Shown one piece after another: positions 22,280 to 29,361 of a stretch of DNA of 32,745 nucleotides. Every line of letters begins with the position of its first letter. Positions within the stretch are counted from its first letter, which is position 1. The position numbers were made by a program, and so were the translations under genes. The stretch comes from DASPKT01 sp035626475 (GTDB lineage Bacteria; Pseudomonadota; Alphaproteobacteria; Azospirillales; Azospirillaceae). Below the pieces are notes generated by a model. It was not told the DNA's origin. It made no database searches and was given only the letters and a program-made list of their open reading frames with translations. Location of the stretch: contig DASPNP010000051.1 of assembly GCA_035626475.1 (NCBI GenBank), forward strand, positions 1 to 32,745. The letters run 5' to 3'.

Positions 22280-22697
22280 ACTTTCGATGACCCGGCTCTA
22301 CGCCCTGCGGGCGGCCTATCTCATCCTGGGCGGCGGCCTGGCCCTGACCATCTGGCCGCGCCTGCTCGACCAGCCCGCGGACTGGCCGGTCATGGGCAGC
22401 GTGGTCGCCGCGATGCTGGGCGGCCTGTCCCTGATGGCGCTGCTGGGGCTGCGCTACCCGCTGCGGATGCTGCCCATCCTGCTGTTCGAGTTCGCCTGGA
22501 AGGCGATCTGGCTGGGGCTGGTCGCGCTGCCGCGCTGGCTCGACGGTTCGCTGGACGACCGCATGATGGCGACGGTCGCCGACTGCGCCGTCATCGCCAT
22601 CCTGATGCCGCTGATCCCCTGGCGGCATGTCGTCGCCACCTACGTCCGCGCGCCCGGCACGCCCTGGCGGACGGCGGGGACCGCCAAGCCCGCCTGA
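22272..22697 (+). CDS. Small four-helix membrane protein, unknown function
   Basis: 141 residues with four predicted transmembrane helices (about 10-28, 40-62, 66-87 and 101-118) and a short Pro/Arg-rich C-terminal tail. ATG 22272 has GGAGGAACG upstream and overlaps the regulator stop by 8 bp, so it is the third gene of the DUF2975-XRE operon. I recognise no family. A good bidirectional terminator follows. Its position suggests a role in the same membrane complex or response as the DUF2975 protein. Confidence 0.78.
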   Translation: MTELSMTRLYALRAAYLILGGGLALTIWPRLLDQPADWPVMGSVVAAMLGGLSLMALLGLRYPLRMLPILLFEFAWKAIWLGLVALPRWLDGSLDDRMMATVADCAVIAILMPLIPWRHVVATYVRAPGTPWRTAGTAKPA

Positions 22698-22717
22698 GGT
22701 TCAGGCGCCCGGGCAAG

Positions 22718-22750
22718 AAAAAAGGCCGCACCCGGGGGTGCGGCCTTTTC
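22718..22750. terminator. Bidirectional rho-independent terminator
   Basis: AAAAGGCCGCACCC paired with GGGTGCGGCCTTTT gives a 14-bp stem with A-rich and T-rich flanks. It separates the convergent DUF2975 operon (plus) and rpsD (minus) and can serve both. Confidence 0.9.
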
Positions 22751-22770
22751 CGTCGCGGTGGGGCGACCGG

Positions 22771-23385
22771 TCAGCGCGAGTAGTACTCGATGACCAGGTT
22801 CGGCTCCATCGTGGTCGGGTACGGCACGTCGGCCAGGTTCGGCGCGCGCACGTAGGTGCCCTTCAGGGCGCCGGTGTCGACCTGCACGTACTCCGGGATG
22901 TCACGCTCGTTGGAGGAGACCGACTCCAGGATCAGCGCGAACTGCTTGGCCTTCTGGCGGACCTCGATGGTGTCGCCGTCCTTGACCATGTAGCTCGGGA
23001 TGTTGACGCGCTTGCCGTTCACCAGGATGTGGCCATGGTTGATGATCTGGCGCGAGGCGAACGGGGTCGGCGCGAACTTCATGCGGTAGACCACCGCGTC
23101 CAGGCGGCGCTCCAGCAGCTGGATCAGGTTCTCGCCCGAATCACCCTTGCGGCGCACGGCCTCGTCGTACAGGCGGCGGAACTGGCGCTCGCCGATATTG
23201 GCGTAGTAGCCCTTCAGCTTCTGCTTGGCCATCAGCTGCAGGCCGAAGTCCGAGGGCTTCTTGCGGCGCTGGCCGTGCTGGCCGGGGCCGTACTCGCGGC
23301 GGTTCACCGGGGACTTGGACCGGCCCCAGAGGTTCACGCCGAGGCGGCGGTCGATCTTGTACTTGGACTCTTGACGCTTGCTCAT
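22771..23385 (-). CDS. rpsD: 30S ribosomal protein S4
   Basis: 204 residues, the normal length. S4 is a primary 16S-rRNA-binding protein that nucleates 30S assembly. The sequence is unmistakable: SKRQESKYKIDRRLGVNLWGRSKSP, REYGPGQHGQRRKKPSDFG, LKGYYANIGERQFRRLYDEA and the S4 RNA-binding domain LLERRLDAVVYRMKFAPTPFASRQIINHGHILVNGKRVNIPSYMVK, ending in EYYSR. It is a lone gene here, as in other alphaproteobacteria. ATG 23385 has GGAG at good spacing. A strong promoter lies at 23520-23547, leaving a leader of about 125 nt that contains hairpins and could host S4 autoregulation. Confidence 0.99.
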   Translation of the reverse strand: MSKRQESKYKIDRRLGVNLWGRSKSPVNRREYGPGQHGQRRKKPSDFGLQLMAKQKLKGYYANIGERQFRRLYDEAVRRKGDSGENLIQLLERRLDAVVYRMKFAPTPFASRQIINHGHILVNGKRVNIPSYMVKDGDTIEVRQKAKQFALILESVSSNERDIPEYVQVDTGALKGTYVRAPNLADVPYPTTMEPNLVIEYYSR

Positions 23386-23441
23386 TGCCTACTCCATGGC
23401 GCCGCTTTGCGCGGCCGTGTTGTCCCGGTAGTTCCGCCGCT

Positions 23442-23460
23442 CGGAAAGGGTCCCTTTCCG
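23442..23460 (-). other. Hairpin in the rpsD leader
   Basis: CGGAAAGGG-T-CCCTTTCCG, a near-perfect palindrome, lies about 57 nt before the rpsD start codon; a second small hairpin (GCCGC/GCGGC) is at 23401-23415. These may form the S4 translational control structure known in other bacteria, but the match to a known S4-binding pseudoknot was not established. Confidence 0.4.
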
Positions 23461-23519
23461 CCGTGGACGGGGCGCGCGCAATGACACGCACGCCCGCCTT
23501 CCCGGGAGTGAAGGCCGGC

Positions 23520-23547
23520 ACTATACGGATCGCCGGCCGGATGTCAA
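23520..23547 (-). promoter_or_regulatory. Promoter of rpsD
   Basis: On the minus strand TTGACA (23547-23542) and TATAGT (23525-23520) are 16 bp apart, both close to sigma-70 consensus. The predicted transcription start is near 23512. The promoter lies just downstream of the FKBP gene stop, so rpsD is independent of that operon. Confidence 0.7.
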
Positions 23548-23569
23548 ACCCCGTTGGAGGTAGCCGCCC

Positions 23570-24076
23570 TCAGCGGCCGGGCGTGCCGGGCACGACCTCG
23601 AACAGCTCCATGGTGAAGACCATGGTGGCGCCGGGCGGGACCGTGCCCTTGCCCTTGGCGCCGTAGCCCATCTCGGCCGGCACGACCATCTCGACCTTCT
23701 CGCCGATCTTCATCAGCGGGATGACCTCCTGCCAGCCGCGGACCAGCTTGTCCAAGCGGAACAGCGAGGCCTCGTCGCGGCGGTAGGAGCTGTCGAAGAC
23801 GGTGCCGTCGATCAGCTTGCCCTCGTAATGCACCCGCACCTCGTCGAACAGGCGGGCGTTGGGCGGCACGCCCTTGCCGGGGCGCAGCACCTTGTAGACG
23901 ACGCCGCTGGGCAGCGCGATCACGCCGGGCTGGCGCTTGTAGTCGGCGATGTACTGCTTCTGGCTGTCCAGCAGGGCGCCGCCCACCTGCCCGCCCGGCG
24001 GCGGCTGCAGCTGCGCCAGCACCGGCGCGGCGCAGCAGGACAGGAGAAGGGCGGCGGCGAGGATGCGGCGGTTCAT
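23570..24076 (-). CDS. Periplasmic FKBP-type peptidyl-prolyl cis-trans isomerase
   Basis: 168 residues. A signal sequence (ILAAALLLSCCAAPVLAQ) ends with a possible lipobox LLSC or a standard VLA-Q site. A short linker resembles the N-terminal part of Mip/FkpA-like enzymes. The FKBP domain spans about residues 58-163: VVYKVLRPGKGVPPNARLFDEVRVHYEGKLIDGTVFDSSYRR, RLDKLVRGWQEVIPLMKIGEKVEMVVPAEMGYGAKG, GATMVFTMELFEV. These contain the usual active-site aromatic residues. Enzymes of this class speed proline isomerisation during folding of exported proteins. It is downstream of an oligopeptide-binding protein gene with a 19-bp gap, so probably co-transcribed. ATG 24076 has AAGAGACG upstream. Confidence 0.93.
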   Translation of the reverse strand: MNRRILAAALLLSCCAAPVLAQLQPPPGGQVGGALLDSQKQYIADYKRQPGVIALPSGVVYKVLRPGKGVPPNARLFDEVRVHYEGKLIDGTVFDSSYRRDEASLFRLDKLVRGWQEVIPLMKIGEKVEMVVPAEMGYGAKGKGTVPPGATMVFTMELFEVVPGTPGR

Positions 24077-24095
24077 GGGGCGTCTCTTTGCAAAA

Positions 24096-25826
24096 TCAGC
24101 GGCCGGACGGTTCCGGTTCGGCCCGGTGCCAGTCCTCCACCGCGATGGTGCTGTCGAACTGGTGGCCGGTCGGGGTCACGCCCTTCAGCCAGCGGGGGAA
24201 GAAGAAGGCGTCGGACTGGAAGAAGATGGGCAGCGCCGGCAGCTGCTCGGCGTAGTAGCGCTGCAGCTCGCCCCAGGCCTGGCGGCTGCCCTTGGGCTCG
24301 CACTGGCTCTCGGTGCGCTCGATCAGCGCGTCCATCTTCGGGTCGCGGTAGCCCAGGAAGTTCTGCCCGGCCCAGCCATTGTCGGCCGTCGGCACGGCGT
24401 CGGAATGCAGCGTCGTGCGCGGCACCGCCAGCGGCGTGGCGACCCAGGAGAACAGCGCCAGGCCGGTGAACTTCCGCTCGGTCAGCAGGTCGCCGAACAT
24501 GACCCGGGCGATGGCGGTGCGCGTCTCGGTCGACACGCCGACGCGGCGCCAGGCGTCGCGGATGATCTGCAGCTCAAGGTCGATGGTGCGGTCGCCGGAG
24601 ACGGCCACCAGCTCCACCGACAGCGGCTTGCCGGCGGCGTTGCGGCGGACCCCGTCCTGGCCCAGGATCCAGCCGGCCTCGTCCAGCAGCTTGCCGGCCG
24701 CCGCGGGGTTGAAGGGGTACTGGGGCACGTCGGCCTCGTACACCGAGTCCAGCGGGTTCACGAAGCCGTGCGCCATGACGTTGCGGCCGTAATAGAGCCG
24801 GTCGTTGATCAGGTCGCGGTTGATCGCCATCAGCAGCGCCCGGCGCACCCGCACGTCGCGCAGCGCCGGATTGTCGTGGTTCACGTCCAGGTGCCGGTAG
24901 CTCAGCCCCTGCTTCCAGACCACGTCGAACTTGTGGCCGTGGTGCTTCTCCAGCTGCGAGGCCTGGTGGACGCTGAAGCCGTACTCGCCGGCGACATAGT
25001 CCACGTCGCCCGCCAGCATCGCCTGCTCCAGCGCCGCCGACTGCTCCAGCGAGCGCACCACGATCCGGTCGAAATGCGGGCGCTTGCCGTACCAGCGCGG
25101 GTTGCGCTCCAGGATCACGGAGGCGCCGGGCTCCACCTTCGCCACCCGGTAGGGGCCCATCCACAGGCCGGGATTGGTGGTGTCGGACTCGTAGCGGCTG
25201 TGGACCTTGTAGCCGGACGGGTCCTTCTCGAACGCCTCGCGCTCCAGGTGCGAGGGCAGCAGCAGGAAGTCGTTCAGCTCGGCGTAGCTGCAGACATAGC
25301 GCGACCGGCGGACGATGAAGGTCTTGTCGTCCACAGCCTCGATGTCGCGGATGTCGTCCGAGAACAGGTACTGGTTGGCGAAGCCGGTGTCGTCGTGCCG
25401 GCCGACCCGCCAGGTGAACAGCACGTCCCTGGTCGTCACCGGCGTGCCGTCGCCCCAGACCGCCTTGGGGTTCAGGGTGTATTTCAGCGCCACGCCGGTG
25501 CGCCCGTCCGGCAGCTTCTCCGGCCAGGCCGTCCCCTTCTCCCGCGAGGGCAGCTCGGTGCAGAGCCCGCAGGCGAGGTTCCAGTCGGCGTCGTAGTAGG
25601 TCAGCGGGCGGTAGGCCATCCAGGCGATGTAGGCCTTGATGCCCTGCGCCTCGGTATTGGGGTTCCAGGTGCCGGGGAAGTCGTTGACGCCGATGGTCAG
25701 CGTCTCCGCCTTCGCGGGGGGCGCGGGATCGGCGGCGGCGGCCGGGCGCGCGGCGCACAGCAGCACCGCCATTGCGGCGGTCGCGGCGGCAAGGGCGGCA
25801 GGCGTTCGCTTCATCCCGTCAGGCAT
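24096..25826 (-). CDS. Orphan ABC-transporter substrate-binding protein, family 5 (OppA/DppA type)
   Basis: 576 residues, typical of peptide/nickel/opine-binding proteins. A signal sequence rich in Ala ends near AAA-ADP (about residue 32). Family landmarks: LTIGVNDFPGTWNPNTEAQGIKAYI, YTLNPKAVWGDGTPVTTRDVLFTW, PYRVAKVEPGASVILERNPRWYGKRPHFDRI, LSYRHLDVNHDNPALRDVRVRRALLMAINRD and YPFNPAAAGKLLDEAGW, with a late YYAEQLPALPIFFQSD. It should capture oligopeptides or related ligands in the periplasm. No permease or ATPase gene is near, and the following gene is a PPIase. ATG 25826 is used; ATG 25814 is equally plausible and both keep the signal sequence. Confidence 0.93.
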   Translation of the reverse strand: MPDGMKRTPAALAAATAAMAVLLCAARPAAAADPAPPAKAETLTIGVNDFPGTWNPNTEAQGIKAYIAWMAYRPLTYYDADWNLACGLCTELPSREKGTAWPEKLPDGRTGVALKYTLNPKAVWGDGTPVTTRDVLFTWRVGRHDDTGFANQYLFSDDIRDIEAVDDKTFIVRRSRYVCSYAELNDFLLLPSHLEREAFEKDPSGYKVHSRYESDTTNPGLWMGPYRVAKVEPGASVILERNPRWYGKRPHFDRIVVRSLEQSAALEQAMLAGDVDYVAGEYGFSVHQASQLEKHHGHKFDVVWKQGLSYRHLDVNHDNPALRDVRVRRALLMAINRDLINDRLYYGRNVMAHGFVNPLDSVYEADVPQYPFNPAAAGKLLDEAGWILGQDGVRRNAAGKPLSVELVAVSGDRTIDLELQIIRDAWRRVGVSTETRTAIARVMFGDLLTERKFTGLALFSWVATPLAVPRTTLHSDAVPTADNGWAGQNFLGYRDPKMDALIERTESQCEPKGSRQAWGELQRYYAEQLPALPIFFQSDAFFFPRWLKGVTPTGHQFDSTIAVEDWHRAEPEPSGR

Positions 25827-25880
25827 GCGCCACTATCGCCGCTTCGCCGTTGAAAATAAAGGGGTAGCCGCGTGGAGGCC

Positions 25881-26504
25881 TCAGTCCTTGCCGCCGCCCC
25901 GGAAGACCTCGGGGATGCGGCCGGGGATGGGGTCGAAGCTCATGAGGCTGGTGCCGGGCGGCAGCTCGAACAGCGTGGGGTCCTGGGCGCCGCGCTTCAC
26001 CTCGGCCAGCTCCATGCGCAGGCGCACCGGCTCGCCGCCGTCGGTGGCGGCGCCCTCGACCCTGGCGTAGATGCCGTCGGAAGTCGCCCAGACCATGCCG
26101 TCGAAGCCACCCTCCTCGTTGCCGCCGGAGACGCGGTAGCGGGTCGTGTCGAGGCCGGCGACCTTCTCCTTGCCTTCCGCCACGGCCGGCAGCCGCTGCA
26201 GCGCGGCGAGATCGGGCGCCGCCTCCGGGTCGCCGGAATCCAGCCGCATCGCCGCACCCGACTCGGGCTGCAGCACGAAGGCCTCGCCCTGCTCCGGGCG
26301 CACGATCAGCACGCTGCGCAGCCCGTCCTGGACGGTCTCCCGCCGCTCCATGCCCCGGGCGTGCGCGACGGTGCCGCGCACCTCCTCGCCATTGACGCTG
26401 AGCGTGGCCGCGGCCCGGTACTCCGCCCGCTGCGGCGGCAGCGTGTCGGCGAGGGCGGGCAGCGGCAGGGCGACCAGGAGACCGAGGACCAGGCGGCGGA
26501 GCAT
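25881..26504 (-). CDS. Exported protein of unknown function
   Basis: 207 residues with a signal peptide (LRRLVLGLLVALPLPALA) cut near residue 18. The mature protein is rich in beta strands and charged residues: REATLSVNG-like start, GMERRETVQDGLRSVLIVRPEQGEAFVLQPESGAAM, DTTRYRVSGGNEEGGFDGMVWATSDGIYARVEG, ending PPGTSLMSFDPIPG. The strand pattern weakly recalls LolA/DUF4412-type proteins that contact lipids, but I cannot assign a family. ATG 26504 has AGGAA upstream; an in-frame ATG 57 bp earlier lacks a signal sequence. It is separated from the binding-protein gene by 54 bp on the same strand, so a shared transcript is possible. Confidence 0.75.
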   Translation of the reverse strand: MLRRLVLGLLVALPLPALADTLPPQRAEYRAAATLSVNGEEVRGTVAHARGMERRETVQDGLRSVLIVRPEQGEAFVLQPESGAAMRLDSGDPEAAPDLAALQRLPAVAEGKEKVAGLDTTRYRVSGGNEEGGFDGMVWATSDGIYARVEGAATDGGEPVRLRMELAEVKRGAQDPTLFELPPGTSLMSFDPIPGRIPEVFRGGGKD

Positions 26505-26607
26505 GGGGCGTTCCTGCAGGGGGAGCGCCCGGACCCTAGCCGCCGCCCGGTGCCGGTTCAAGGGCGGGTTGGGAGGGTCGGAGGCTGTGAGGTCGATCCA
26601 AACCTCT

Positions 26608-26770
26608 ACCCGTCATCCCGGCGCAGGCCGGGACCCAGGGGTTGCAGCCATGGGCCATCGATGAAGCCGCCCCAGCTCCAACTGCGCCGCGAACGGTGCA
26701 AACTGGAAGTTCTGCATCCATCGCATCCCGCTGCAACCCCTGGGCCCCGGCCTGCGCCGGGGTGACGGGT
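26608..26770. repeat. Dispersed palindromic repeat element, copy C
   Basis: 163 bp bounded by ACCCGTCA and TGACGGGT, with long terminal inverted arms. It matches the reverse complement of copy A (7080-7236): identical over the first about 46 nt and the last about 30 nt, with recognisable interior similarity (shared GCAGCCATGGGC, GATGAAGC and CGCATCCCGCTGCAACCCC). It lies between the exported hypothetical gene and the FAD/Rieske gene. No ORF of note lies inside. Confidence 0.88.
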
Positions 26771-26797
26771 TGTGGGTTGGATGAACGGACTGCCCCC

Positions 26798-28423
26798 TTA
26801 TTCCCCCGGCTGGACCGGCTTCAGCGGCGCGCTGGCCGGGCCGCAGAGGACCGAGCCGTCGGTGCCGAAATGCGAGCCGTGGCAGGGGCAGTCCCAGCAG
26901 GTCTCCATCTCGTTCCAGTGCACGATGCAGCCGAGATGGGTGCAGACGGCGGAGACGCGGCTGACCGTGCCGTCCGGCGCCTTGTAGACCGCCACCTTCT
27001 GCCCGCCCATGCTGACCACGCCGCCGGCGCCCACGGGGATCGCCGTCTCGGAGGTCACCTCGCCGCCGCCCAGATGCTCCTTCACGAACTCCTTGGCGAC
27101 GTCGAGATTCTCCTTCAGGTAGGTCTTGAGGTTGCGGTGCATCTTGCGGCTGGGATCGTACAGGCCCGCCCAGGGATTCTCGCGCCCCTGCAGCAGGTCG
27201 GTCAGCAGCAGCCCGGCGATGGTGCCGTGGGTCATGCCCATGCCGCTGTCGCCCGTGGCGATCACGATATTGGCGGTGTTGGCCGGGTCGCGGCCGATGA
27301 ATCCCAGCCCGTCATAGGGCTCCATCACCTGCCCCGACCATTCGTAGACCCGCTCGCCCGCCTGCGGCCAGCGCTCGCGCGCCCAGGCCTCCAGCCGCGC
27401 CAGCCGCTCGGCCATGTCATGGGCCTCGCCGGTCTTGTGGTCCTCGCCGCCGACGATCAGCACATCGTCGCCCGACCCGTCGTTCGACGCCTCGAGGCGG
27501 ACATAGTGGTAGACGTCCAGCGTGTCCCACCAGAGCGCCGGCTGCACCGCGCCCTTCGGGATGCGCAAGCCCACCACATAGGTGCGGTAGGGCGCCTGCT
27601 TGGTGTGGATGTGCACCTTGTCGATGAAGGGCGAGTTGGTGGCGACCACGCAGGCCAGCGCCTTCAGCGTGTGGCCGTCGGCCATCTTCAGCGTGGCGTA
27701 CTCGCCGCCCTCGACGGATTCCACCAGGTGCCCCGTCACGATGTGGCCGCCCAGCCGCGTGATGGCGTCGGCGAGGCCGCGCAGATATTTCAGCGGATGG
27801 AACTGGCCCTGGTTCGGGAAGCGCAGCGCGGGCGCCCGCTGGCCGCCGGGCAGGGCGAAATCCTCCACCATGGTCACAGCCGTGAGCCCGGCGCGGTGCG
27901 CGGCGGCGATCTCGTCCTCCAGGATCTTGCGCTCGCAGTCCGGCGCCAGGAACAGGTAGCCGTCGACCCGGCGGAAGTCGCAGTCGATCCCCTCCTCCCG
28001 CGCGATGCGCTCGATCGTGTCGATGGCGGCGGTATGGCTCTCCGCCACCAGCCGCGACGCGTTGACGTCGTGCATCTCCTCCAGCAGCGAGTAGCGGTCG
28101 TCGAAGGCGTTGGCGAGATGGGCGGTGGTGCGGCCGGTCATGCCGCCGCCGACGGGGCCCTTGTCCACCACCAGCACCTTGCGCCCCTCGCGCGCCAGCA
28201 GGTAGGCGGTGGTCATGCCGGCGATGCCGGCGCCGATCACCACCACGTCCGCCGGCTTGCCCTGGTCCACCAGGCTGTAGGGCGCGAAGGCCGCGGCCGA
28301 GGGCATGTCCAGGTCCGACTCGTGCGTCGGCTCCGCCGGATGCGGCATCGGCCGGTCCGTATGAGTCGGCGGGACCTCGTCCATCCAGACGGACACGCTC
28401 GCCTCGATCTCCTGCCCGGCCAT
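26798..28423 (-). CDS. FAD-dependent oxidoreductase fused to a C-terminal Rieske [2Fe-2S] domain
   Basis: 541 residues. After a 50-residue leader comes a DAO-type FAD domain: the dinucleotide-binding GAGIAG (64-69) in VVVIGAGIAGMTTAYLLAREGRKVLVVDKG, and GMTGRTTAHLANAFDDRYS. A late GFIGRDPANTANIVIATGDSGMGMTHGTIAGLLLTDLL is the usual FAD-closing motif. A Rieske domain ends the protein: CTHLGC (Cys494, His496) and CPCHGSHF (Cys512, His515), giving the four cluster ligands. This arrangement is known in a widespread but poorly characterised group of soluble oxidoreductases. ATG 28423 has GAGGAG at good spacing. No twin-arginine signal is seen, so it is probably cytoplasmic. The substrate is unknown. 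Confidence 0.93.
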   Translation of the reverse strand: MAGQEIEASVSVWMDEVPPTHTDRPMPHPAEPTHESDLDMPSAAAFAPYSLVDQGKPADVVVIGAGIAGMTTAYLLAREGRKVLVVDKGPVGGGMTGRTTAHLANAFDDRYSLLEEMHDVNASRLVAESHTAAIDTIERIAREEGIDCDFRRVDGYLFLAPDCERKILEDEIAAAHRAGLTAVTMVEDFALPGGQRAPALRFPNQGQFHPLKYLRGLADAITRLGGHIVTGHLVESVEGGEYATLKMADGHTLKALACVVATNSPFIDKVHIHTKQAPYRTYVVGLRIPKGAVQPALWWDTLDVYHYVRLEASNDGSGDDVLIVGGEDHKTGEAHDMAERLARLEAWARERWPQAGERVYEWSGQVMEPYDGLGFIGRDPANTANIVIATGDSGMGMTHGTIAGLLLTDLLQGRENPWAGLYDPSRKMHRNLKTYLKENLDVAKEFVKEHLGGGEVTSETAIPVGAGGVVSMGGQKVAVYKAPDGTVSRVSAVCTHLGCIVHWNEMETCWDCPCHGSHFGTDGSVLCGPASAPLKPVQPGE

Positions 28424-28547
28424 CTGCCGCTCCTCTGTCCCGTGGGTCTCGCCGGAGCAACACGGAGGGAGCGGCGGACGTTCCGAAGGAGCGACGCCGC
28501 AGGGGGTAGGTTAGAGACGGCGAATATTAGGGGGTGCGGCGAGCTAT

Positions 28548-28744
28548 CCTTCTCCCCCTTGAGGGAGAAGGGTGGGGCCCGCGGCGAAGCCGTGGGGGGA
28601 TGAGGGGTCGACCGGCGCAGCCGGGCGTTCTCGACGGGCGATCCTGGAACGGCGGTGGAGAGCGTCGGGCTGCCGCCCGCCGACCCCTCACCCTCCCATT
28701 GCATGCGCAATGGGTCCCATCCCTCTCCCGCAAGGGGCGAGGGA
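28548..28744. repeat. Long intergenic inverted repeat (second repeat family)
   Basis: Arms of roughly 60 nt (about 28548-28611 and 28681-28744) are mutually complementary, built on TCTCCCCCTTGAGGGAGAAGG...GATGAGGGGTCG. They flank a GC-rich spacer of about 70 nt. It occupies nearly all of the 326-bp gap between leuD and the FAD/Rieske gene. The family differs from copies A-C. It resembles the pyrimidine-rich CCCTCACCCTCCC elements seen between genes in Rhodospirillales. Confidence 0.8.
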
Positions 28745-28749
28745 TAACA

Positions 28750-29361
28750 TCACCCCCGCACGCCCGCCCATGGCCGCTCCGCCAGGTAGTCCGCACGGAA
28801 CGCCTCGATCCGCTCGCGGTACTGGAGCGTCAGGTCGATCTCGTCGATGCCTTTCAGCAGGCCCTCGCGGCGGAAGGGGTCGATGTCGAAGCGGAAGGCG
28901 AAGCCGGGGCCGCGGACCTCCTGTGCCTGCAGGTCGACGGTCAACTCGGCGCAGGCGCCGTCAAGGGCGGCGCGAACCTCAGCCACCTGGTCGGGCGGCA
29001 GCACCACGGGCAGCAGCCCGTTCTTCGGCGCGTTGTTGAAGAAGATGTCGCCGAAGCTGGCGGCGATGACGCAACGGATGCCGGCGTCCACCAGCGCATA
29101 GACCGCGCCTTCCCGCGAGGAGCCGCAGCCGAAGTTCGGCCCCGTCACGACGATCTTCGCCCCGCGATACTCCGGCCGGTTCAGCACGAAGTCGGGACGG
29201 GGCGCGCCCGCCTCGTCGAAGCGCAGATCGTAGAGCAGGTAATTGTCGTAGCCGCTGCTGCGCGGCTTCTTCAGGAAGCGCGCGGGGATCAGCTGGTCGG
29301 TGTCGACATTGGCGATGTCCAGCGGCACCGCGCGGGAGGTCAGGACCGTGAAGGGCTCCAT
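28750..29361 (-). CDS. leuD: 3-isopropylmalate dehydratase small subunit
   Basis: 203 residues. With LeuC it isomerises 2- to 3-isopropylmalate in leucine synthesis. The swivel domain shows NVDTDQLIPARFL (about 19-31), DFVLNRPEYRGAKIVVTGPNFGCGSSREGA with the substrate-binding GCGSSREGA, IRCVIAASFGDIFFNNAPKNGLLPVVL and a C-terminal RFDIDPFRREGLLKGIDEIDLTL. Its ATG (29361-29359) overlaps the leuC stop codon, so the pair is translationally coupled. A long inverted repeat follows the stop. leuB, often next, is not here. Confidence 0.97.
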   Translation of the reverse strand: MEPFTVLTSRAVPLDIANVDTDQLIPARFLKKPRSSGYDNYLLYDLRFDEAGAPRPDFVLNRPEYRGAKIVVTGPNFGCGSSREGAVYALVDAGIRCVIAASFGDIFFNNAPKNGLLPVVLPPDQVAEVRAALDGACAELTVDLQAQEVRGPGFAFRFDIDPFRREGLLKGIDEIDLTLQYRERIEAFRADYLAERPWAGVRG

